Positions 29,120-36,856 of a stretch of 36,905 nt of DNA are shown here, piece after piece. The stretch is taken from assembly GCA_964438735.1 (NCBI GenBank), contig CAYTLW010000074.1, positions 1 to 36,905 on the forward strand, read 5' to 3'. Below the pieces are notes generated by a model. The model saw only the letters and a program-made list of their open reading frames with translations. It did not search any database and was not told where the DNA came from. How positions within the stretch are numbered: position 1 is the stretch's first letter; each line of letters begins with the position of its first letter. The stretch is from CAYTLW01 sp964438735 (GTDB lineage: Bacteria; Myxococcota_A; UBA9042). The translations under genes and the position numbers were made by a program.

Positions 29120-30322
29120 CTACAGCTCGATCAGCGAAGCCGCGATCACCTCGTCCTGGGCCATGATTGCAGCCAGCGCGGAGTCGGTCTTGTAGCCGTC
29201 GAAGCGAATCCTGGCGCAGGCGGCTTCGGCGCCGGCAAAGACCAGGTTCTCCATCTCCTGCACGTTCCAGTTGGCCTGCCGCATGGCGTCCAGGACGCGC
29301 GCGAGCACGCCGACTCGGTCAAGATGTCGCACGGTCAGCAGGTGGGTCGCGGGCGAGTGGGTCTCGATGTTGACGCAGTTGGCCACCTCGCCGGTCTCGG
29401 CGTAGGTGCGCACCACGCGTGCTGCCTCGGCGCCGATCTCTGCTGTCGCCTGGGCGGTCGAAGCGCCAATGTGGTGGGTGATGTAGGCACCGGGATGGGC
29501 TGCGATCCGATGACTGAATTCGCCCTGCTTGACCGCCGGTTCACCGGGCGGCACGTCCGTCGCCACGCGGATGCCCTTGTCGTCCATGGCCGCGAGCAGT
29601 GCCTCGTCGTCCACCACCGCGCTGCGCGAGGCGTTGACCAGCATGGCGCCGGGTTTCATGGCGGCCAGGAACTCGACGCCCACCAGGCCCGCTGTCTGTG
29701 GCGTCGAGGCCACGTGCACGCTGATTACATCGGCCTGCCGGGCCACGTCCAGGGCCGTCGCGCAGTGGGTGATGCCCAGCTCTTCGGCCATCTTGGTGTC
29801 GAGAACCTTGTCCCAGCCGACCACAGTCATGCCGAAGGCCAGCGCGCGCTGGATCATCTCACGGCCGATATTGCCCGTGCCCAGCAGCCCCAGGGTGCGA
29901 CCCTTCAAGCCAGCGGACTTGGAGAAGCGGGCTTTGTCCCACTTGCCGGCACGGGCCGCCGAGACGTTGTCTGGGATCTGCCGATCCAGGGCCAGGATCA
30001 GGCCAAACGAGAGCTCCGCCACGGCGACTGAGTTCTTGCCCGGGCAGTTGGCCACGAAGACGCCACGCTTGGAGGCGCCCGCCACGTCGATGGTGTCGTA
30101 GCCGGCGCCGGCACGAACGATCAGCTCCAGGGTGGAGTCGGCGTCCATCGCCTCCGCAGGCACCTTCGTGGAACGTACGATCAATACCTGGGGCAGGAAC
30201 TCGGTCAGCGATGCGACCAGGCTGTCGCCCTTGAGGGTCGGCTCGATGACCACCTCGTGACCCGATTCGCGCAGGCTCGCGACCTCTTCCAGCGAGAACT
30301 TGTCGGCGATGAGAATCTTCAT
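29120..30322 (-). CDS. serA: D-3-phosphoglycerate dehydrogenase-like 2-hydroxyacid dehydrogenase
   Basis: The 400-residue product belongs to the D-isomer-specific 2-hydroxyacid dehydrogenases. The NAD-binding loop is LGLLGTGNIG (~148-157). The catalytic Arg lies in NASRSAVVDDEAL, the Glu in DVPPGEP and the His in HHIGAST. The C-terminus, with LTVRHLDRVGVLARVLDAM, resembles an ACT domain, which in SerA senses serine. The length fits the short SerA type with one ACT-like domain. The likely reaction is 3-phosphoglycerate to 3-phosphohydroxypyruvate, the first step of serine synthesis; another 2-hydroxyacid is possible. AAAGGAG lies about seven bases before the ATG. It is transcribed away from the iron-sulfur gene. 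Confidence 0.88.
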   Translation of the reverse strand: MKILIADKFSLEEVASLRESGHEVVIEPTLKGDSLVASLTEFLPQVLIVRSTKVPAEAMDADSTLELIVRAGAGYDTIDVAGASKRGVFVANCPGKNSVAVAELSFGLILALDRQIPDNVSAARAGKWDKARFSKSAGLKGRTLGLLGTGNIGREMIQRALAFGMTVVGWDKVLDTKMAEELGITHCATALDVARQADVISVHVASTPQTAGLVGVEFLAAMKPGAMLVNASRSAVVDDEALLAAMDDKGIRVATDVPPGEPAVKQGEFSHRIAAHPGAYITHHIGASTAQATAEIGAEAARVVRTYAETGEVANCVNIETHSPATHLLTVRHLDRVGVLARVLDAMRQANWNVQEMENLVFAGAEAACARIRFDGYKTDSALAAIMAQDEVIAASLIEL

Positions 30323-30333
30323 GTGGTGCTCCT

Positions 30334-30363
30334 TTTGCTACGGCGCGGTTTGCTACGGCGCGG
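30334..30363. repeat. Perfect 15-nt tandem repeat in a divergent intergenic region
   Basis: TTTGCTACGGCGCGG occurs twice, head to tail, just upstream of the dehydrogenase ribosome-binding site. It may be a doubled protein-binding site or a simple recent duplication in the leader. Confidence 0.8.
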
Positions 30364-30390
30364 TTGCGCAGCGCTGATTTCGCGGCGCTG

Positions 30391-30420
30391 GCCCCCGCAT
30401 ATCATAGATTGCACGGGGGC
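30391..30420. promoter_or_regulatory. Inverted repeat around an AT-rich core, possible operator/promoter
   Basis: GCCCCCG (30391-30397) and CGGGGGC (30414-30420) are perfect inverted arms around a 16-base core, CATATCATAGATTGCA. The core is the only AT-rich patch between the divergent dehydrogenase and iron-sulfur genes. It contains -10-like CATATC/CATAGA sequences. It could be an operator over a promoter, or just a hairpin in the leader. Confidence 0.35.
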
Positions 30421-30449
30421 GCCGCAGCCGACCGCCCCGGGAGCCCGAG

Positions 30450-31754
30450 TTGGCCCGTCGAATTCTCCTCTTCCTCGCATGCCTGGCCCTGGCCGCACAT
30501 CACCTGCGCGCCGGCGAGCCAGGCTTGCTGCTGTTTTGGCTGACCCTGCCCCTGGTCCTGCGCTTGCGCCGCCCCGTCGTGCCGCTTCTGGTCGCCGGCG
30601 CCATGGCAGCGGGCGCCGCGGAATGGCTGCTCACTGCAGCGTCTATCGCCGATCTACGGGCCGCCGCCGGCAAGCCCGCCCTACGGATGTGGTTCATCCT
30701 GGGCGGTGTCGCCGGAGTCACCGCCCTGGCGGGCGTCCTGCACCTGCGCGCACCGGTCCGCAAGGAGTACGGGCTGGGTGAACGCCCCTTTGCCATGTCG
30801 TTGAGCGCCTTCCTGCTGACCGCGACGCTCTTGACCATTGTCCAGTTGAAGGTCGAACCCTCCATGATCCTGCTCGAGCGATTCCTGACCGGCGGCGGCT
30901 GGCTGCAGGCGTTCTGGTTCAGCATCTACGCCGCCTGGCTGGCCGATGCCATCACCAATCGCAAGACGGCTCGTAAGCTCCGGCCACGGGTCTGGCTGCT
31001 GTTCTCGCTGGTCTTCTACGGCCAGTTGACCATCGGCCTGCTGGGAATGGAGCAATTCCTGATGAGCGGCAAGCTGCACCTGCCCGTGCCCGCCATCATC
31101 GCGGCGGGACCGGTTTTCCGCGGCGGCGGCTGGTTCATGGCCACGCTCTTCGCGGCCTCGCTGCTCGTGGTCGGGCCGGCCTGGTGCAGCTGGCTGTGCT
31201 ACCTGGGCGGCGTCGACAACTGGGCGGCACTCAAGAAGAAGCGACCGGGCGCCATGCCAACCTGGCGACGCCACGCCCGGCTGGCGATCCTGGGCATCGT
31301 GCTGGCGGTGGCGGCATCATTGCGCCTGCTGGGCGTGCCGGGCGCCATCGCCGCCGGGTTGGGCGGCGCTTTCGGCCTGGCCGGCGTCGGGGTGATGCTC
31401 TTCTGGTCGCGACGCAGCGGCGTGCTCGCCCACTGTACCCTCTTCTGCCCCATCGGCTGGATGTCGACTCGACTGGGCAAGGTCTCACCGTTCCGATTGC
31501 GGGTCGGCAGCACCTGCAGCCGCTGCCTGGCCTGCACCTACGCCTGCAGATTCGACGCCATGAAGCTGGAGGACCTGGAGCGTGGCCGCCCGGGCCCCTC
31601 CTGTACACTCTGCGGCGACTGCCTGGCGGCGTGTACGGTCAACGACGACATCCACTACACCTTCCCCGGGCTCGGACCCGAACGCGCGCGGGCGTTGTTC
31701 CTGGTCCTGGTGGCGTCGTTGCACGCGACCTTCATGGGGTTGGCGATGATCTGA
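30450..31754 (+). CDS. NapH-like polytopic membrane protein with two 4Fe-4S centres
   Basis: The 434-residue product has about eight hydrophobic helices. It has the WCSWLCYLGGVDNW and HCTLFCPIGWMS segments of the NapH/YccM/Fer4_5 family (Cys-x3-Cys-x-x-Gly). The C-terminal part has two ferredoxin motifs: CSRCLACTYAC (~355) and CTLCGDCLAAC (~385), each C-x2-C-x2-C-x3-C. It would pass electrons between the quinone pool and a partner. No NapG, NosZ or other redox partner is in the window, so the pathway is unknown. The start is TTG with GGGAG six bases upstream; the next in-frame ATG would cut off about 50 residues of hydrophobic N-terminus. Confidence 0.85.
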   Translation: MARRILLFLACLALAAHHLRAGEPGLLLFWLTLPLVLRLRRPVVPLLVAGAMAAGAAEWLLTAASIADLRAAAGKPALRMWFILGGVAGVTALAGVLHLRAPVRKEYGLGERPFAMSLSAFLLTATLLTIVQLKVEPSMILLERFLTGGGWLQAFWFSIYAAWLADAITNRKTARKLRPRVWLLFSLVFYGQLTIGLLGMEQFLMSGKLHLPVPAIIAAGPVFRGGGWFMATLFAASLLVVGPAWCSWLCYLGGVDNWAALKKKRPGAMPTWRRHARLAILGIVLAVAASLRLLGVPGAIAAGLGGAFGLAGVGVMLFWSRRSGVLAHCTLFCPIGWMSTRLGKVSPFRLRVGSTCSRCLACTYACRFDAMKLEDLERGRPGPSCTLCGDCLAACTVNDDIHYTFPGLGPERARALFLVLVASLHATFMGLAMI

Positions 31755-31779
31755 GGGGGTCCACGTTGGCTGTGGATGA

Positions 31780-32991
31780 TCATCGCCTTCGCTCGGACCC
31801 GCCGAGGTCGCCGGAGCCCACTCTCCCGGTCGGATCGCACCAGGGCAACACACGCGCCCCATCGCTGCGTCGCTGGCCACGCTCACCGCCGAACACCAGG
31901 GTGCGCTGTACGGCGCGCGCTTCCCCCACGCGATCGAGGAGCCCGGCCACCCGATTGAGGCTGGCGAACGCGTCTCCAGGCACGGTCGCTCCCGCCTTGG
32001 CCTCCAACAATTCGATGCCGCCACCGGTGGCGTGCACCAGGTCGACCTCCAGTCCCTTGTGGTCGCGAAAGTAGTGCAGATCGACGGGCTGCCCGGCGTG
32101 ACTCAGGGCCTTCGCACGCTCGGCGACCACCCAACTCTCGAAGATGGCGCCTCGCAGGGGGTGGTGTCGCAACTCCTCCGGGGAGCGAATCGCCAACAAA
32201 TGGCAGGCCAGTCCGCTGTCACACATATGGATTTTGGGGGCCTTGACGAGCTGCTTCTTCAGGTTGCGATGCCACGGCGGCAGGCGGAAGGCGAGGAAGC
32301 TCGCCTCCAGCACGCTGAGCCAACTTCGGGCCGTGTTGTGGCTGACGCCCAGGTCCGCACCAAGGCTGGACAGGTTGAGCACCGAGGCGGTCCGGCCCGC
32401 GCACAGACGGATGAAGGTGGTGAACGCGTGCAAGTCTCCAATGCGGAGCAGGTCCCGCGCGTCCCTCTGCACATAGGTGGCCACATAGTCAGCCAGCCAG
32501 CGATCCGCAGGCATCTGTCGATCGTGGATGGCGGGCCAGGACCCTCTCCAGAGCACGTCCAACAACGTGGAGGGGGCACTCTCGAAGCGCTGGATTTCAT
32601 CGAGGGACAGGGGCAGTAGTTGCAGGACCGCAGTGCGACCGGCCAGCGACTGGCTGACCTTGCCACTGATGGCGAGATGCTGCGACCCGGTGAGGATGAA
32701 TCGCCCCTTGTCAGGCCGAGCGTCGACCTCGACTTGCAGGTAGCTCAGCAGATCCGGGGCATGTTGCACTTCATCGATAACGGCGCCATCTGGGTACTCG
32801 GCCAACAATCCTCGAGGGTCCTCGAGGGCTTGTCGCCGCACATCCAGGGCTTCCAGTGAGACATAGGCCTTGTCGGGGAAGACCTGCTTGCACAGCGTGG
32901 TCTTGCCCGACTGCCGGGGCCCAACCACAGTCGTCACGGGATACCACTGCGCAACCTTCTTCAACTCCGATGCCAGGTTACGTTCAATCAT
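31780..32991 (-). CDS. AAA_14/DUF4143-family ATPase
   Basis: The 403-residue product has Walker A GPRQSGKTT (~24-32), Walker B GAVIDEVQ (~76), and sensor-like ILTGSQHL. A winged-helix-like segment (LGADLGVSHNTARSWLSVLE, ~208-227) follows. The C-terminal LEVDLVHATGGGIELLEAKA has the D...E-x-K layout of a PD-(D/E)XK-like fold. This order is that of the widespread AAA_14 plus DUF4143 family, whose role is poorly known; members are often strain-specific. The ATG at 32991 opens the conserved MIERNL start; the longer frame adds 65 unlikely residues. It ends 25 bases from the convergent iron-sulfur gene. Confidence 0.9.
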   Translation of the reverse strand: MIERNLASELKKVAQWYPVTTVVGPRQSGKTTLCKQVFPDKAYVSLEALDVRRQALEDPRGLLAEYPDGAVIDEVQHAPDLLSYLQVEVDARPDKGRFILTGSQHLAISGKVSQSLAGRTAVLQLLPLSLDEIQRFESAPSTLLDVLWRGSWPAIHDRQMPADRWLADYVATYVQRDARDLLRIGDLHAFTTFIRLCAGRTASVLNLSSLGADLGVSHNTARSWLSVLEASFLAFRLPPWHRNLKKQLVKAPKIHMCDSGLACHLLAIRSPEELRHHPLRGAIFESWVVAERAKALSHAGQPVDLHYFRDHKGLEVDLVHATGGGIELLEAKAGATVPGDAFASLNRVAGLLDRVGEARAVQRTLVFGGERGQRRSDGARVLPWCDPTGRVGSGDLGGSERRR

Positions 32992-33009
32992 GTCGGTATG
33001 GTGGCGATG

Positions 33010-33039
33010 TTGGCAGACATTGTCAATCGAACTTACAAT
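33010..33039 (+). promoter_or_regulatory. Candidate sigma-70-like promoter for the SnoaL-like gene
   Basis: TTGGCA (33010-33015) and TACAAT (33034-33039) are 18 bases apart, each 5/6 to the consensus. They sit in the AT-rich part of the 185-base divergent region, about 140 bases before the ATG at 33177. On the other strand TTGACA (33026-33021) is a perfect -35 sequence for the ATPase gene but has no good -10. Confidence 0.38.
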
Positions 33040-33176
33040 CACTGCGCGGAAGTGGGCGCCTGGATCGCACACGCGGAATTGTGATCCACCCCTTGCCCGC
33101 GATTCCCAGCACTTACAGCCCATCCCCTGGTCGGAAGTCAACCCGACTGCGAACCTCCGCCCGCACGGGAGGCCGC

Positions 33177-33650
33177 ATGTCCACACACGCCGAGCTCATC
33201 GACCGCTTCTACACCGCCTTCGCCGCCCGCGACCACGAAGCCATGGCCGCGTGCTATCACCCGGACGTCGTCTTCGATGACCCGGTCTTCCGCGACCTGC
33301 GCGGCGCCCAAGCGTCGGATATGTGGCAGATGCTCTGTGTTCGCGGCAAGGACCTGCAGATCCGGCACAGCGATGTGCAGGTCGAAGGCGACTCCGGCAG
33401 CGCGGTCTGGGATGCCGACTACACCTTCAGCCTGACCGGCCGCAAGGTGCACAACCACATCGAGGCCAGGTTCCGATTCAAGGATGGCCTCATCGTGGAA
33501 CATCGCGACACGTTCTCGCTCTATCGCTGGATGCGCATGGGCCTGGGACCGGTTGGCACGTTGCTGGGCTGGCTGCCGCCGGTGCAGTCGGCCTTCCGTC
33601 GCAAGGCGCGGGCGGGGTTGGATGCGTTTGTTCTGAAGCGGGATTCGTAG
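33177..33650 (+). CDS. SnoaL/NTF2-like small protein
   Basis: The 157-residue product begins MSTHAELIDRFYTAFAARD and has CYHPDVVFDDPVF, the usual pattern of SnoaL-like members of the NTF2 fold (ketosteroid-isomerase-like). The late HNHIEARFRFKDGLIVEHRD strand also fits. It is probably cytoplasmic. The family includes enzymes and ligand-binding proteins, and the role cannot be given. GGGAGG (33167-33172) lies four bases before the ATG, which fixes the start. Confidence 0.88.
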   Translation: MSTHAELIDRFYTAFAARDHEAMAACYHPDVVFDDPVFRDLRGAQASDMWQMLCVRGKDLQIRHSDVQVEGDSGSAVWDADYTFSLTGRKVHNHIEARFRFKDGLIVEHRDTFSLYRWMRMGLGPVGTLLGWLPPVQSAFRRKARAGLDAFVLKRDS

Positions 33651-33674
33651 GCTTGGAATCGTCTCCATGAACGC

Positions 33675-33702
33675 AAAAGGGCAGTAGTGCCCTTTTGGTT
33701 TT
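33675..33702 (+). terminator. Rho-independent-type terminator
   Basis: AAAAGGGCA and TGCCCTTTT form a perfect nine-base-pair stem around GTAG, followed by GGTTTT. It begins 24 bases after the SnoaL-like stop. Confidence 0.7.
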
Positions 33703-33728
33703 CGGTCAGGACGACCTGGGTTCCAGGC

Positions 33729-33762
33729 ACGGACACGGACACAGACACGGTCACGGTCACGG
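33729..33762. repeat. Hexamer microsatellite-like repeat
   Basis: Imperfect tandem units of GGACAC, then GGTCAC, about six in all, lie between the terminator and the palindrome. Nothing is known of a function. Confidence 0.6.
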
Positions 33763-33833
33763 AAACAGCACACGCTGGCCTGGATACACTCGCTCAAAAA
33801 CTCAAATCGCAGGCCCAGATTCGCCTCCATGAG

Positions 33834-33861
33834 TGCAAAAGTGATCTAGATCCCTTTTGCA
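33834..33861. repeat. 28-base palindrome, second copy of a hairpin-repeat family
   Basis: TGCAAAAG (33834-33841) and CTTTTGCA (33854-33861) flank the palindrome GATCTAGATC (33843-33852); only one pair (T/C) mismatches. The bases just before it, TCGCCTCCATGAG, match those before the terminator stem at 33675 (TCGTCTCCATGAA). Confidence 0.75.
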
Positions 33862-34076
33862 TAACAACCTGTTATTCCAACACATATCCCCTGCCTCCCC
33901 AAACCCGGCGCACGAAGCTTCACAGCCAACGACGCACCACCGACGCCCCCTCCGCTCCAACCCTTCCACCCAACGCACCGCCACTCCGGCCCCACCCCCT
34001 GCCGCCCTTGCGCAGCCACGACCGAAAGCGCCATAGTTCAGCGACGCAACGTCGTCCTGCCACCGTGGAGCCCGCC

Positions 34077-36149
34077 ATGTCACATCGCCCCGCCACCTCG
34101 CCCAGACGCTTCTTCATCAGCGCCACGCGCTGGTGTGCTGTCGCAATATTCGCGTTCATGCTCGGCCCCACACCGGCCACGGCTGCCATACCCAACACCC
34201 TCTCCGTCGCCGGCGCCCTCAGCAACGCTGCCGGTGGCCCTGCTGCCGATGGCGAGTATGTGGCCATGTTCGCCCTCTACGAGAGCAAGACGGGCGGCAA
34301 GGCGGTCTGGCTCGAAGGTCCCACGAAGCTGCAGGTCAAGGCGGGCCGATTCGGCCACGCCCTGGGTATCGACAAGCCGCTGTCGGCGGCGCAGTTGGCG
34401 TTGATGAAGGAGATCTGGCTCGGGGTGAAGCTGGGCCTGGAGCCCGAGCTGCCGCGGGTGCCCATCCGCTCGGTGGCCAGCGCCATGCTCGCCGAGCGCG
34501 CCACGGCGCTGGCCTGCACTGGCTGCATCAAGGGCGCGCAGCTGGCGCCTGGCACCATCAGCGCCGACAAGCTCGGCTTCGCTTTCGCCGGCTCCAAGAC
34601 CAAGGGCGGGCCGGCGACGGCCGCGACTTCGCTGGCCTGTACCGGCTGCGTGACCAACAAGCAGCTGGCCCTGGACGGTGACCTGGATCTCGGCGGCAAC
34701 GCGCTCAAGGCCAAGGCCGTGGTGGCGCCCACGGTCAACGCCCAGAAGGTCGTCGCGGGCTCCTTTGTCGGCGACGGCTCAGGTCTCACCGGCATCAAGA
34801 CCATCAGCGGCAGCTGCAAGAAGGCCGGCGAGGTGGTCAAGGGCGTGGCCGCCGATGGCTCGCTCATCTGCACGCCGGCGCTCGACCCGTCCAATCTGCC
34901 GCCGGATGCCCTGGACGAGGTCTCCAACAAGTTGCTGACCAACCAGTTCCTGGACACATTTGCCAGCGACAAGACGCCGGTGGCCATCAAGGATAACGAC
35001 CCCACCGGCACGCCGGATGTGATCATGGTGCCCGACGTGGGCATCGCCCAGAAGCTCTCCGTGTCGGTCAAGATGACCAACAGCGACCTGAAGACGGTGG
35101 AGATTCAGCTCTTCGGCCCGGATAACGCCAAGGTCATCCTCTACAGCAAGTCCAAGACCGGCAAGGCGCTCGACATGACCTGGCCCGCGCCCGACAAAAC
35201 GGTCAGCGGCGACTTGGGCGCCTGGGTCGGCAAGAACCCCAAGGGCAAGTGGAGCCTGAAGGTCATCGACACCGGCTTCACCAACAACCAGACCGACGGC
35301 GCCGTCACGGCCTGGTCCATCTCGGTGGGCACCCTGTCCAACAAGAAGGTCGAGGCGACCAATGACCTGCACGTGGCCGGCACGTTGTCTGTGGGGGGCG
35401 GCTTGCAGTTCACCGTCTCCGCGAAGGCGCCCAAGGCGTGCGATGCGGCCAACATGGGCTTTGCCTACGTGGACCCGAAGCTCAAGGCGCTGCGCATCTG
35501 CAATGGCAAACAATGGACCGCGTTCTTCCTGGCCAACCTGGGCACCCAGTCCAACCCCGCCAAGAGCTGCAAGCAGCTGCTGGCCGACGCGCCGGCCAGC
35601 AAGAGCGGTGCCTACTGGATCGACCCCGACGGCAACGGACCCGCCGCGCAGTTCGCCACTCGCTGCGATATGACCACCTCCGGCGGTGGCTGGACGCTGC
35701 AGTGGGTGGCCAAGAGCACCGACTACAACACCACCGGCCTGAAGTACCCCCTGGCCGACAACACCCTGCGCAACCAGGCCAGCGAGGTGATGATCGGCTA
35801 CACCGACATCAACGGCGCCGGCATCAAGGACTGGGCCTTGTTCCCCATCCCGGCGAAGTGGCGGACCAAGATCCCCATGGCCTGGCCGGCGACCGACGAG
35901 AAGGTCAGCGTATCGGTGGGCGGCGCCAAAGCGGTGTCGGCCACGTTGCGTTATGGCACCGGCAGCTTCAGCTCCTTGTGCAGCCATGGCTGGACCGGCA
36001 CCTGGGGGCGGCTGTGCATCATCGGCACCAAGGCGCCCTTCTACTCCGGCTTCGCCCACTCCGCCGGCGACTTCTGCGCGCTGTCCAACCAGAGCTACAG
36101 CGCCACCACCTGCAGCGCCAATCGCCGCTTCGCCATCTACGTCCGGTGA
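34077..36149 (+). CDS. Secreted P-domain and fibrinogen-like protein
   Basis: The 690-residue product has a signal peptide (RFFISATRWCAVAIFAFMLG..., cut near ATAA). Residues ~38-150 are the module shared with the fibre at 3832 (ADGEYVAMFALYES..., LPRVPIRSVASAMLAERA, CTGC). Residues ~300-420 are a proprotein-convertase P-domain (VPDVGIAQKLSVSVKM..., GKWSLKVIDTGF..., GAVTAWSISVG). The end (~497-690) is fibrinogen-like, with CDMTTSGGGWTLQWVAK. P-domains usually stabilise a subtilisin-type protease, but no protease domain is in this protein. The ATG at 34077 is chosen over the longer frame because GGAG lies six bases before it and it opens the signal peptide. The stop overlaps the start of the next gene. 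Confidence 0.88.
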   Translation: MSHRPATSPRRFFISATRWCAVAIFAFMLGPTPATAAIPNTLSVAGALSNAAGGPAADGEYVAMFALYESKTGGKAVWLEGPTKLQVKAGRFGHALGIDKPLSAAQLALMKEIWLGVKLGLEPELPRVPIRSVASAMLAERATALACTGCIKGAQLAPGTISADKLGFAFAGSKTKGGPATAATSLACTGCVTNKQLALDGDLDLGGNALKAKAVVAPTVNAQKVVAGSFVGDGSGLTGIKTISGSCKKAGEVVKGVAADGSLICTPALDPSNLPPDALDEVSNKLLTNQFLDTFASDKTPVAIKDNDPTGTPDVIMVPDVGIAQKLSVSVKMTNSDLKTVEIQLFGPDNAKVILYSKSKTGKALDMTWPAPDKTVSGDLGAWVGKNPKGKWSLKVIDTGFTNNQTDGAVTAWSISVGTLSNKKVEATNDLHVAGTLSVGGGLQFTVSAKAPKACDAANMGFAYVDPKLKALRICNGKQWTAFFLANLGTQSNPAKSCKQLLADAPASKSGAYWIDPDGNGPAAQFATRCDMTTSGGGWTLQWVAKSTDYNTTGLKYPLADNTLRNQASEVMIGYTDINGAGIKDWALFPIPAKWRTKIPMAWPATDEKVSVSVGGAKAVSATLRYGTGSFSSLCSHGWTGTWGRLCIIGTKAPFYSGFAHSAGDFCALSNQSYSATTCSANRRFAIYVR

Positions 36150-36856
36150 GGCGGAGCGCGCCGCTCGCCGCGTGGCTGGCCGCGACGTTGTGGTCCGTCG
36201 GAACGCTCGCAGCGCCTGATTGGCCGGTCGAGGACGGATGCACGGCTCACGTCAAGCAAAGCGTGCGTCTGCGGGTCGTGATGGCGCTGCCGAACTCGCC
36301 GGGAACCGTCGCCTGGTGGCGGGATCAGGTCGCCTTCGCGCGCAAGGCCTTCGCCGCGGTTGGAATCGGCCTCGATGTACCAGCCCCCGAGACCCTGCCC
36401 GTCGCCGGCCATCACGTGGACCGACCCCTGGATCGGGATCGCCTCGGTCGTGCCTGGTGGCGGCGCGGCGAGGCGCTGGTCCTGGTGCCTGAGCGTCTCG
36501 TCGACACCAATGGCCGCGACAGACGACACGGTGTGCACTGGCGGGATCGCAAGGACAGGCGCGGCGAGGATCAACGGCGGCGCTGGGTCATCCTGGCCCG
36601 CCAGCACCCCAGCCCCAGGCCGCTGCCGCTGGTGCTCGGTCACGAGCTGGGCCACTTCTTCGGCCTGCATCATGGCAAGGAGCCGGCGAGCCTGATGAAC
36701 AAGGCGGGCGGCGCCGAGCGGCCGCCCCTGCACAAGCGGCGCTTCGTGGCCCGCGAGCGTCGCACCATGTTGCGGCGACTTGGCCAGATGGTGGCGGCGG
36801 GCACGTTGCGGATGCGGAAGTGTCGCCGTGCCCCAGCGACGGCGGGTGGCCGCTAG
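36146..36856 (+). CDS. Small secreted metzincin-type zinc protease
   Basis: The 236-residue product has a signal peptide ending near TLAA. Its zinc motif is HELGHFFGLHH (HExxHxxGxxH), followed by SLMNK, which can serve as the metzincin Met-turn. The N-terminal half is not recognised. A GTG start overlapping the upstream stop as GTGA gives a signal peptide at once; the frame is open far upstream, but only as a shadow of the P-domain gene. No separate ribosome-binding site is clear, so translational coupling is likely. Substrate unknown; the partner P-domain protein is an obvious candidate. The C-terminal ~40 residues are very basic. The last 49 bases of the window hold nothing recognisable. 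Confidence 0.82.
   Translation: MRRSAPLAAWLAATLWSVGTLAAPDWPVEDGCTAHVKQSVRLRVVMALPNSPGTVAWWRDQVAFARKAFAAVGIGLDVPAPETLPVAGHHVDRPLDRDRLGRAWWRRGEALVLVPERLVDTNGRDRRHGVHWRDRKDRRGEDQRRRWVILARQHPSPRPLPLVLGHELGHFFGLHHGKEPASLMNKAGGAERPPLHKRRFVARERRTMLRRLGQMVAAGTLRMRKCRRAPATAGGR

Larger units (their letters stand above)
33651..34076. other. 426-base intergenic region with hairpins and short repeats
   Basis: No gene is supported here, although one plus frame is open into the next gene. It holds the terminator at 33675, a GGACAC/GGTCAC-type hexamer repeat (~33729-33762), a 28-base palindrome (33834-33861) and a long C-rich, purine-poor leader (~33886-34030). TTGCAT at 33857 and the AT-rich stretch to 33888 could be the promoter of the next gene. 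Confidence 0.6.

Noticed and set aside
33687..34076. 130-residue N-terminal extension of the P-domain protein
   Set aside because: It would read through a hexamer repeat, a palindrome and a C-rich leader; the ATG at 34077 has a ribosome-binding site and opens a signal peptide.
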